13,366 nt of DNA from Alphaproteobacteria bacterium (GTDB taxonomy: Bacteria > Pseudomonadota > Alphaproteobacteria > Micropepsales > Micropepsaceae). The notes under the pieces were generated by a model. It did no database searches. It worked only from the letters and a program-made list of their open reading frames with translations, and was not told where the DNA came from. The stretch spans positions 1 through 13,366 of the forward strand of contig CANGRN010000009.1 in assembly GCA_947455695.1 (NCBI GenBank), read 5' to 3'. Shown piece by piece: positions 1 through 5,470 of this stretch (positions within the stretch are counted from its first letter, which is position 1; every line of letters starts with the position of its first letter). Made by a program: the position numbers and the translations under genes.

Positions 1-191
1 CGGCGCGCATGTTCCATGCCTTTATGACGGAGGCGCAGCAGGGCCTGCCGGTGCGGCCATTGACGGGCACGGCGCTGATGGCGTCGGTGGAACAGCCCGC
101 AACAGAGCAGGCCGCAGCACCCGCGCCGGAAGAAAAATCCAAACCGGATACCTTCCAGCGCCTGTTGAACGGCTTGTTCGGCGGTACCTAA
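1..191 (+). CDS. C-terminal end of a probable class A penicillin-binding protein (partial)
   Basis: Only the last 62 residues are in the window. The frame is open from base 3 and stops with TAA at 189-191. The segment begins ARMFHAFMTEAQQGLPVRPL. This resembles the end of bifunctional transglycosylase/transpeptidases, where a '(W/F)H.FM..A...P..P' stretch closes the transpeptidase domain. It continues into a low-complexity Ala/Pro/Glu/Lys linker and a short hydrophobic tail, FQRLLNGLFGG, which is also common in PBP1A-type proteins. Such enzymes polymerise and cross-link peptidoglycan at the periplasmic face of the inner membrane. No catalytic motif is visible because the domain lies upstream of base 1, so the family call rests on the tail alone. 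The stop codon interlocks with that of the convergent metallopeptidase gene. Confidence 0.6.
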   Translation, partial: ARMFHAFMTEAQQGLPVRPLTGTALMASVEQPATEQAAAPAPEEKSKPDTFQRLLNGLFGGT

Positions 192-913
192 GCCTTGGCG
201 CTGTAGCGCTGCAATTCGCGCCCATGGCGCTTGAGCCAGTCCTGCGGCGTATCGATATCGGCGACCAGGCTTTTCACATGCGCCCAGAAGCGCGGGCTGT
301 GGTTCATTTCCCGCAAATGCGACACTTCATGTGCCACGACATAATCCAGCACAAAATCCGGCGCCAGGATCAATCGCCACGAGAAGGACAAAGAACGGCC
401 CGAAGAACAGGAGCCCCAGCGGCTGGCCGTATCGCGGATCGTGATGCGCGCCGGCTTGGCGCCCAGCTTGGGCGCATGTTCCAGCACCCGCGCCTCCAGC
501 ACGGCGCGCGCCTGCTTCTTGAGAAAATCCTGTACCCGCCGCGAGGCATGGGCTTCGCGGCCGCGCACCCAGATGATGCCGTCATCCGCCCAGACCGGCG
601 CGGGACCTTTGGCGGCGGCACGGATTTCATGCGCCGTGCCCATGAACGGAATGGTCGCGCCCGCGCCCAGCAAGACCGGGCCCGGCACCTTGGCAAGCTG
701 GCCCCGGATCCAGTCCTGTTCGCCGCGCGCGAAATCCAGCGCATGCGCCAGCCCACGGCGTGACGGCGCTGTAACACTGACTTCGCCCGTGGCGGGATTG
801 ACCTTGACGATCATGCGCCGGGCGCGCGGATTGAGGCGCAGCCGCACTTCCAGCATGCGGCCGTCTATTTTCAGCAATTCATGACGGGGAACAGGCTTTT
901 TTCGAAACAACAT
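188..913 (-). CDS. YgjP-type (DUF45/SprT-like, M48-related) zinc metallopeptidase
   Basis: This 241-residue protein carries an HExxH zinc motif, HEVSH, at residues 195-199. It is followed by His205 in NHSPRFW (204-210), the usual third ligand position of the YgjP/DUF45 family. TASRWGSCSS (162-171) is the other family signature, a conserved RWGSC stretch just before the catalytic helix. The N-terminal half has the charged beta-rich look of the family. Usual family length is about 230-250, so it appears complete. The ATG at 911-913 is preferred because the family starts near here; the frame stays open upstream across dsbB, but that part shows no family similarity and runs antisense to a real gene. 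No signal peptide is seen, so it is probably cytoplasmic. The physiological substrate is unknown for most members. Ser198 replaces the more usual Ala/Val between the histidines. It is divergent from dsbB and convergent with the upstream PBP gene. Confidence 0.88.
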   Translation of the reverse strand: MLFRKKPVPRHELLKIDGRMLEVRLRLNPRARRMIVKVNPATGEVSVTAPSRRGLAHALDFARGEQDWIRGQLAKVPGPVLLGAGATIPFMGTAHEIRAAAKGPAPVWADDGIIWVRGREAHASRRVQDFLKKQARAVLEARVLEHAPKLGAKPARITIRDTASRWGSCSSGRSLSFSWRLILAPDFVLDYVVAHEVSHLREMNHSPRFWAHVKSLVADIDTPQDWLKRHGRELQRYSAKA

Positions 914-991
914 ACGTGTTTGCCTGTGGCTCACGGATCGGCGATATTTGTACTCCGTTTCGCAACTGGATCGAAAGCGAATTCGCCCGTC

Positions 992-1591
992 ATGATACGT
1001 GATGAACAGATTGCAGGATTGGTGGGCGCCGGCGCGCTGGCCTTGATTCTGGGCGCGCTTGGTTTCCAGTATCTTCAGCATCTTCCGCCTTGCGAAATGT
1101 GTCATTGGCAGCGCTGGCCGCACATCGCCGCCGCCGCGCTTGGCCTGATCGGCGTGTCCAGGAGCGACAAGCTGGCCATCGGCACCATCGCGCTGGGCGC
1201 GGTGGTCGCACTGACCGCCGCAGCACAATGGGACATGCTGACCGGCTGGCAACCCAAGCTTCTGATCCTGATCATCGGCGGCCTGGCTGCGGCGGCACTG
1301 TGGAAGAAGGATGTTCGCACGCTGGCGATGACCGTGATCGCGCTGGTCGCCATTTCCGGCCTGATCGGCGCTTATCAGGCCGGCATGCAATGGGGCGTGC
1401 TGCCGGGACCGGACGGCTGCACCGTGGCGCACGCCTATGTCCTGGGCTCGGGCGCGCCGCCGCCGGCCGTCAACTGCAATGTCGTGACCTGGAGCCTGCT
1501 GCGCCTTTCGCTTGCGGCGTACAACGCCATCTTCTCGTTTATCATCGCCGCAGCCGGCGCTTTTCTCCTGAGCCGCAAACATGCCGCGTAA
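992..1591 (+). CDS. dsbB: Disulfide bond formation protein DsbB family, six-helix variant
   Basis: DsbB reoxidises the periplasmic thiol oxidase DsbA and passes electrons to ubiquinone in the inner membrane. The 199-residue product has the first redox pair as CxxC at Cys34/Cys37 (PPCEMCHWQRW) directly after the first membrane helix. The second pair is Cys143 and Cys162, in a loop before the last helix. Hydrophobic segments lie near 8-28, 43-58, 61-80, 89-104, 110-131 and 168-193, two more than the four helices of E. coli DsbB. With a cytoplasmic N-terminus, both Cys pairs still come out periplasmic. ATG at 992 gives a start just before helix 1; the open frame upstream to 881 adds residues without family character and overlaps the divergent gene. 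No clear Shine-Dalgarno is visible. The 3' end overlaps coq7 by 11 nt, suggesting co-translation. Confidence 0.9.
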   Translation: MIRDEQIAGLVGAGALALILGALGFQYLQHLPPCEMCHWQRWPHIAAAALGLIGVSRSDKLAIGTIALGAVVALTAAAQWDMLTGWQPKLLILIIGGLAAAALWKKDVRTLAMTVIALVAISGLIGAYQAGMQWGVLPGPDGCTVAHAYVLGSGAPPPAVNCNVVTWSLLRLSLAAYNAIFSFIIAAAGAFLLSRKHAA

Positions 1592-2135
1592 AACCAAGCC
1601 TGCCGCGCCCGGTTCCGCCGCCGATATCGAATCCATGATCCGGGTGGATCATGCCGGCGAGTATGGCGCGGTGCGCATCTATGAAGGCCAGCTGGCGGTG
1701 CTGAAGCGGCGCAAGGGTACCGAATTCAGTGTCGAAACCATCACCCACATGGCCGAGCAGGAACAGCGCCACTTGAAGGCATTCGACAAGCTGGTGAATG
1801 AACGCAAGGTGCGGCCCACCGCGCTGGAGCCGGTGTGGCGCATTGCCGGCTTCGCGCTGGGCGCGGCCACCGCCGCGCTGGGCGAGAAAGCGGCCTTTGC
1901 CTGCACCGCCGCCGTGGAAGAAGTGATCGACGAACATTACGCGGCGCAGATCGTGGCGCTGGAAGACAAGGACCCGGCGCTGAAATCCGCGGTCGAGGAT
2001 TTTCGCGCCGATGAAGCCGCCCACCGCGAAACCGCCATCGCGCAGGGTGCCGAACAGGCGCCGGGCTACAAACTGCTGAGCGAAACGATCAAGGCGGGCT
2101 GCCGCATCGCGATCAAGCTGTCAGAGCGCATCTAA
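1581..2135 (+). CDS. coq7: Demethoxyubiquinone hydroxylase (Coq7 family)
   Basis: This carboxylate-bridged diiron enzyme hydroxylates 2-polyprenyl-3-methyl-6-methoxy-1,4-benzoquinol in the penultimate step of ubiquinone synthesis, at the inner face of the cytoplasmic membrane. The 184-residue protein has the full ligand set. Glu27 lies in RVDHAGEYGA (21-30), Glu61 and His64 in EQEQRH, Glu113 in AVEEVIDEHY, and Glu145 and His148 in DEAAHRE. Length matches bacterial and short alphaproteobacterial Coq7. The ATG at 1581 lies inside the end of dsbB, giving an 11-nt overlap and probable translational coupling. The pairing makes sense in that DsbB donates electrons to ubiquinone while Coq7 helps make it, but this functional link is inference from adjacency. 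Confidence 0.95.
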   Translation: MPRKTKPAAPGSAADIESMIRVDHAGEYGAVRIYEGQLAVLKRRKGTEFSVETITHMAEQEQRHLKAFDKLVNERKVRPTALEPVWRIAGFALGAATAALGEKAAFACTAAVEEVIDEHYAAQIVALEDKDPALKSAVEDFRADEAAHRETAIAQGAEQAPGYKLLSETIKAGCRIAIKLSERI

Positions 2136-2153
2136 AAGGCGCGACATTCAGGC

Positions 2154-2157
2154 GGAG
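2154..2157 (+). promoter_or_regulatory. Ribosome binding site of the small membrane protein
   Basis: GGAG within ggcggagaca lies 11 nt upstream of GTG 2169. It is one of the few recognisable Shine-Dalgarno sequences on the plus strand here and is the main reason for choosing this start codon. Confidence 0.4.
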
Positions 2158-2168
2158 ACATTTAAACT

Positions 2169-2330
2169 GTGAACCGCGCCTACGCACTCGGCATTAGTGT
2201 TCTTGCCGCCGCCCTTCTGGACCAAATCTTGTATAGGCTAGGAACTACGATTGTTTGGCAATTCGTGGGGATGTCGGCCGGGTTCTTTGCCACCTTCTTT
2301 TTTATTCGCGTGAATTGGCCTTGGAAATAA
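2169..2330 (+). CDS. Small two-helix membrane protein of unknown function
   Basis: A GTG-initiated frame of 53 codons sits 33 nt after coq7. It has a GGAG at 2154-2157, 11 nt before the start, and ends at TAA 2328-2330. The predicted peptide starts MNRAYALGISVLAAALLDQI. It has one hydrophobic stretch at about residues 5-22 and a second at about 27-47, separated by YRLG. It ends with a Trp/Lys-rich tail (NWPWK). This is the layout of a small inner-membrane hairpin protein. Base composition is visibly more AT-rich than in the flanking genes. I do not recognise a family. The ribosome binding site, membrane pattern and lack of another gene in the interval argue that it is real, but it is short and starts with GTG. 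It is probably co-transcribed with dsbB-coq7. Confidence 0.5.
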   Translation: MNRAYALGISVLAAALLDQILYRLGTTIVWQFVGMSAGFFATFFFIRVNWPWK

Positions 2331-2384
2331 CCTGTCGTTAAAGCGCGCATTCATTGCGGCAAACACGGTCAAAAAAATTCCGGT

Positions 2385-2954
2385 TTACGGCTCCAACTCA
2401 GAATCCCAGTACAGATAATCCGCCCAGCTTTCATGCAGGTAGTTCGGGGGAAACTTGCGGCCATGCTCGCGCAGTTCGATCACGCTCGGCTGGTGCGGCT
2501 TGATGCGCGGATGCATCTTGGCCTGGTTCGGCATGCGCCCACCCTTGGTGAGGTTGCAAGGGCTGCAGGCGGTGACGACATTTTCCCAGGTTGTGCGGCC
2601 GCCCTTGCTGCGCGGGATCACGTGATCGAAGGTCAGATCCTTGGGATCGCCGCAATACTGGCATTCGAACTGGTCGCGCAGGAACACGTTGAAGCGGGTG
2701 AAGGCGGGACGGCGCGCGGGCCGGATATAGGTCTTGAGCGACACCACCGAGGGCAGCTTCATCTCGAAGCGCGCCGAGCGCACCACCCGGTCATATTCTT
2801 CCAGGATGGTGACCCGGTCCAGGAACACCGCCTTGATGGTGTCCTGCCACGACCAGAGCGACAGCGGATAATAGCTCAAGGGGCGATGGTCGGCGTTGAG
2901 CACCAGCGCCGGGCAGTGGCTGGCGGCCCTTGGGATGACAGCAGGTGCTAGCAC
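2385..2954 (-). CDS. HNH endonuclease domain protein
   Basis: The 189-residue product has a conserved N-terminal block (PALVLNADHRPLSYYPLSLW) followed by a zinc-stabilised HNH fold. Cys98 and Cys101 lie in CQYCG, Asp110-His111 in FDHVIPRSKGG, the conserved Asn is in WENV (123-126), and Cys130 and Cys133 lie in CSPCN. The residues form the beta-beta-alpha-metal nuclease core, with the two CxxC knuckles binding structural zinc. This architecture is a single-copy chromosomal protein common in alphaproteobacteria; its cellular role is not established, and no restriction partner is present. I place the start at GTG 2954, which has an AGGA 8 nt upstream and gives the usual family length. An upstream TTG at 3008 would add 18 residues without family character. 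Confidence 0.88.
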   Translation of the reverse strand: MLAPAVIPRAASHCPALVLNADHRPLSYYPLSLWSWQDTIKAVFLDRVTILEEYDRVVRSARFEMKLPSVVSLKTYIRPARRPAFTRFNVFLRDQFECQYCGDPKDLTFDHVIPRSKGGRTTWENVVTACSPCNLTKGGRMPNQAKMHPRIKPHQPSVIELREHGRKFPPNYLHESWADYLYWDSELEP

Positions 2955-2962
2955 GGACCAGA

Positions 2963-2966
2963 TCCT
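2963..2966 (-). promoter_or_regulatory. Ribosome binding site deciding the HNH gene start
   Basis: On the minus strand this reads AGGA and lies 8 nt before GTG 2952-2954. It supports the GTG over the TTG at 3006-3008, which has no comparable site. Confidence 0.45.
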
Positions 2967-3041
2967 GTGAAAGCAGTTCCCCTTTCGAGACCCCGACTCT
3001 AGGGCCAAGCCCTTGAATTGCTCAAGAGGCTAGCCGATTCG

Positions 3042-3719
3042 TCATGACGGTTTGAGGACGCAGGTGGCGTCCCCCTGGCTTTTCAACAGGCCGCGAAACG
3101 CCAGATCCAGAAATTCCCCCGCAATGGCCAGCCCTTCGGGATCGATGCCATGGCCCATGCCGTGCGCCAGGTGCCATTGCACCCGGGCCCCCGCGGCGCC
3201 CAATTGGGTGGCCGCCAGGAACATGGCCTGGGGCGGAATCACCTGGTCGCTGTCGCCATGGGTGAGCAGGACCGGGGGGAGTTCTCCGGGCGGCGGCAGG
3301 CCCGCCAGCATCCCGGAAAAGCCGACAATGGCGGCGGGCCGGACCTTGCGGCGCAGGCCCACATGCAAGGACAGCATGGTGCCCTGGGAAAATCCCGCCA
3401 GCGCCAGATTCTCGGGCGGCAGGCCCAGACGCGCCAGCTCGCCATCCAGATATTCGTCCAGCTGGGGACCGGCCACTTCCACGCCCTTCTGCATTTCGTG
3501 TGGATCGATGCGGGAGATGGGAAACCATTGATAGCCGGGGCTGCCCGGAACACGGGTCGGCGCATTGGGCGCGGCGAAAGCGACGGTGGGCAAGAGGCCC
3601 TGCCAATGATTGGCCAGGCCCAGCAGGTCCTGGCCGTCGGCGCCATAGCCATGCACCAGCACCACCAGATGGGTGGCTGGGCCGCGCGCGGGCGCAAGGA
3701 TGGGTCCGGAAAGTGCCAT
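3042..3719 (-). CDS. Carboxylesterase/phospholipase family alpha/beta hydrolase
   Basis: This 225-residue serine hydrolase belongs to the acyl-protein thioesterase/carboxylesterase 2 group, which cleaves short- to medium-chain esters or lysophospholipids. The oxyanion region is VLVHGYGADGQDLLGL (20-35). The nucleophile elbow GFSQG puts the catalytic Ser at 111. The acid is Asp158 in HGDSDQVIP (154-162), and the base is His190 in HGMGHG (186-191). Length is typical. There is no signal peptide, so it is expected to be cytoplasmic. The ATG at 3717-3719 is divergent from gluQ with only 29 bp between the two start codons. The gene lies 87 nt upstream of the HNH gene on the same strand, so the two may share a transcript. 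Natural substrate cannot be read from sequence. Confidence 0.92.
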   Translation of the reverse strand: MALSGPILAPARGPATHLVVLVHGYGADGQDLLGLANHWQGLLPTVAFAAPNAPTRVPGSPGYQWFPISRIDPHEMQKGVEVAGPQLDEYLDGELARLGLPPENLALAGFSQGTMLSLHVGLRRKVRPAAIVGFSGMLAGLPPPGELPPVLLTHGDSDQVIPPQAMFLAATQLGAAGARVQWHLAHGMGHGIDPEGLAIAGEFLDLAFRGLLKSQGDATCVLKPS

Positions 3720-3748
3720 GGGCGTTTCTATGCGTTAGAGTCGGGACG

Positions 3749-4594
3749 ATGATTGTCACAAGGTTCGCACCCAGTCCAACCGGGCTTTTGCACCTGGGCC
3801 ATGCCTATGCCGCCATCACCGCTTATGAAAGCGGTGACGATTTTTTGCTGCGGATCGAAGATATCGACAAGGGCCGTTCGCGCGACGCCTTCATCCTGCG
3901 AATTTTCTATGACCTGAAATGGCTGGGTCTGTCCTGGGACGAACCCACCATGCGCCAGTCCACCCGCATGGGCGCCTATGCCGAGGCGCTGGTGAACCTG
4001 AAGGCGCGCGGGCTTGTCTATCCCTGCTTCTGCACCCGGGCCGAAATCGCCGCCGAGATCGCGCGCGCCGGCGAGGCCCAGCACTTTGGCAATTTGGGCC
4101 CTTCGGGCCCGGGGCCCGATGGCCCGCTGTATCCCGGCACCTGCCGCGCCCTGTCGCGCGAGGAAGGCCTGGCGCGCATGGCGGCGGGCGAAAGCTATGC
4201 CCTGCGGCTGGACGTGGCGAAGGCGGCCGCGCTGACCGGACCGCTGACGTTCACCGAGCGCGGCCTTCGCCATGCGGTGGAGCCCTTGCGCTTCGGCGAC
4301 ATCGTGATCGCGCGCAAGGACATGCCGACATCGTATCACCTGGCAGTGGTGGTGGATGACGCCCACCAGCAGGTCAGCCTGGTGACGCGCGGCGAGGACC
4401 TGCTGGCCGCCACCCATATCCAGCGGCTGCTGCAGGCGCTGCTGAAGCTGCCCGAACCGGCTTACGCCCACCATCCGCTGGTGCTGGATGAGAACGGCAA
4501 GAAATTCTCCAAGCGCGATGGCGCGGTCAGCCTGGAAAGCCTGCGCGAGGCGGGCGCGACCCCCGCCGATATCCGTGCCCGTATTGGTCTTTAG
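3749..4594 (+). CDS. gluQ: Glutamyl-queuosine tRNA(Asp) synthetase
   Basis: GluQ-RS is a shortened paralogue of glutamyl-tRNA synthetase that lacks the anticodon-binding domain. It attaches glutamate to the queuosine base at the wobble position of tRNA(Asp). The 281-residue product starts MIVTRFAPSPTGLLHLGHAY, with the HIGH-type signature HLGH at 15-18, and has the KMSKS-type loop KFSKR at 252-256. A zinc site is visible as Cys93, Cys95, Tyr128 and Cys132 (YPCFC ... YPGTC), a hallmark separating GluQ from GltX. The sequence ends soon after the catalytic domain, as expected. ATG 3749 is chosen because the conserved domain begins at once; the longer open frame upstream is antisense to the esterase. 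No Shine-Dalgarno is visible, so a leaderless or weakly initiated mRNA is possible. Confidence 0.94.
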   Translation: MIVTRFAPSPTGLLHLGHAYAAITAYESGDDFLLRIEDIDKGRSRDAFILRIFYDLKWLGLSWDEPTMRQSTRMGAYAEALVNLKARGLVYPCFCTRAEIAAEIARAGEAQHFGNLGPSGPGPDGPLYPGTCRALSREEGLARMAAGESYALRLDVAKAAALTGPLTFTERGLRHAVEPLRFGDIVIARKDMPTSYHLAVVVDDAHQQVSLVTRGEDLLAATHIQRLLQALLKLPEPAYAHHPLVLDENGKKFSKRDGAVSLESLREAGATPADIRARIGL

Positions 4595-4613
4595 CTTTAA
4601 AGCTATGCTATAG
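4584..4613 (+). promoter_or_regulatory. Possible sigma-70 type promoter of hisE
   Basis: A TTGGTC-like -35 (4584-4589) and a CTATAG -10 (4608-4613) are separated by 18 nt. The -10 ends 7 nt before the hisE ATG, so transcription would begin at or next to the start codon. No ribosome binding site precedes hisE, which fits a leaderless mRNA. This is by eye only, and the -35 match is imperfect. Confidence 0.3.
4593..4604. repeat. Perfect 12-bp palindrome between gluQ and hisE
   Basis: AGCTTTAAAGCT reads the same on both strands. It begins inside the gluQ stop codon and sits between the candidate -35 and -10 of hisE, a position suited to an operator. No regulator is known for it, and an AT-rich palindrome of this size can also arise by chance. 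Confidence 0.4.
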
Positions 4614-4620
4614 GCGCATC

Positions 4621-4938
4621 ATGTCCGAAGGCCTCGACCGACTATTCGCCACCATCGCCGCCCGCAAGGATGCGGATCCGGCTGCGTCCTACACCGCCAA
4701 GCTGTTGGCTGCGGGCGTGGAAAAGTGCGCCAAGAAGTTCGGCGAGGAAGCCACCGAAGCGGTGATCGCCGCCATCCAGAAGGACAAGGTGGAACTGGCC
4801 AAGGAATCCGCCGACGTGCTGTATCACCTGGCGGTGCTGTGGGCGGCCAGCGGCATCACGCCGGAAGATGTTTATGCGGTCCTGAAGTCCCGCGAAGCGA
4901 TGTCGGGACTGGAAGAGAAGGCCGGCCGCAAAGGCTAG
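4621..4938 (+). CDS. hisE: Phosphoribosyl-ATP pyrophosphohydrolase
   Basis: HisE hydrolyses N1-(5-phosphoribosyl)-ATP to phosphoribosyl-AMP, the second step of histidine synthesis, using an all-alpha MazG-like fold with a Glu/Asp-bound magnesium site. The 105-residue protein shows the family order. SYTAKLL lies at 23-29, KKFGEEATEA at 38-47 and ESADVLYHL at 62-70, with the acidic metal ligands expected in the last two, then REAMSGLEEK at 91-100. Length is normal for a stand-alone HisE, not fused to HisI. It lies 26 nt behind gluQ rather than beside other his genes, which lie outside this window. A promoter-like -10 just upstream suggests it can be transcribed on its own. Confidence 0.95.
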   Translation: MSEGLDRLFATIAARKDADPAASYTAKLLAAGVEKCAKKFGEEATEAVIAAIQKDKVELAKESADVLYHLAVLWAASGITPEDVYAVLKSREAMSGLEEKAGRKG

Positions 4939-4962
4939 CCCGGGAGCGACCGGCAACCCGGA

Positions 4963-4981
4963 GCGGATGCAAGGCATCCGC
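4963..4981. terminator. Hairpin in the convergent hisE/xre spacer, possible bidirectional terminator
   Basis: GCGGATGC-AAG-GCATCCGC is a perfect 8-bp stem with a 3-nt loop, placed between two converging genes where a shared terminator would be useful. There is no T-run on either side, so it is not a textbook intrinsic terminator. It may instead be part of a repeat-like element that fills this spacer. Confidence 0.35.
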
Positions 4982-5003
4982 GCAGGGCCTGCCGGCGCGG
5001 CCA
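4982..5003. repeat. 22-nt segment repeated (21/22) at 38-59
   Basis: The stretch gcagggcctgccgg-c-gcggcca matches 38-59 at every base except one (t at 52, c at 4996). The first copy lies in the coding tail of the PBP gene, the second in a non-coding convergent spacer. Flanking bases do not match. High GC makes short matches more likely, but this length is more than I would expect by chance. Confidence 0.4.
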
Positions 5004-5004
5004 A

Positions 5005-5400
5005 CTAAGGTTTCTGCTCTTCTTCTTCGGCCAGACTCTTCACCAGATCCAGCATGCGCTTGCGCACCTTGATATCCTTGATCTTCATGAAGGCCAGCGC
5101 CAGTTGCAGGCCTTCACCGCTGGAGACGAACTCCATCACCGGCGCGCCATCGGATTCAACCTCTCCCGCCGCGCTGACGCCTTCATAGAAGAAATCCACC
5201 GGGACATTGAGAATGCGCGCCACCTCGAACAGCCGGCCGGCGCCGATGCGGTTCACGCCCTTCTCGTATTTCTGCACTTGCTGGAACGTCAGGCCCAGCA
5301 TGTCGCCCAGCTTTTCCTGGCTCATGCCGATCAGCATGCGGCGGATGCGCACACGGTTGCCGACCTGGATGTCGATCGGATTGGCCTGTTTTTTCGCCAC
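5005..5400 (-). CDS. XRE-family helix-turn-helix transcriptional regulator
   Basis: The 131-residue product has an N-terminal HTH_3 domain at about residues 13-70. It includes MSQEKLGDMLGLTFQQVQKY (26-45), where TFQQVQKYEKG forms the recognition helix. A C-terminal helical region of unknown role ends in an acidic tail (EEEEQKP). This is a well-conserved alphaproteobacterial regulator usually found directly after lnt, as here. I chose GTG 5400 because family members begin just before AKKQANPIDIQVG. An in-frame ATG at 5451 would give 148 residues but adds a non-conserved stretch. The AT-rich bases 5401-5470 between it and lnt probably hold its promoter, so it may be read both from lnt and on its own. 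Its target genes are unknown. Confidence 0.88.
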   Translation of the reverse strand: MAKKQANPIDIQVGNRVRIRRMLIGMSQEKLGDMLGLTFQQVQKYEKGVNRIGAGRLFEVARILNVPVDFFYEGVSAAGEVESDGAPVMEFVSSGEGLQLALAFMKIKDIKVRKRMLDLVKSLAEEEEQKP

Positions 5401-5470
5401 TATTTTGTTTCTCAAATCATTTGACGGCGGGGAACTTGCCCAATCTGTCATATAACGGAAACACCTAATT

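Noticed and set aside
914..991. Divergent promoters between the metallopeptidase and dsbB
   Set aside because: AT-rich words such as gatatttgtac are present, but I could not pair a -35 and -10 at an acceptable spacing on either strand.
914..1636. Upstream extension of the metallopeptidase frame to 482 residues
   Set aside because: The extra part runs antisense to dsbB and the coq7 start, is low in complexity, and has no family similarity; the real start is ATG 913.
2331..2384. Terminator between the small membrane protein and the HNH gene
   Set aside because: An A-run (2371-2377) is present, but no convincing stem lies next to it on either strand.
2385..3008. HNH nuclease as part of a restriction or anti-phage system
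   Set aside because: There is no methyltransferase, helicase or other defence partner nearby, and the neighbours are housekeeping genes; this HNH type is a common single-gene chromosomal protein.
3022..3759. Alternative 245-codon minus-strand frame over the esterase
   Set aside because: The esterase frame 3042-3719 contains the full Ser-Asp-His set. The alternative is Pro/Gly/Arg-rich and has no motif.
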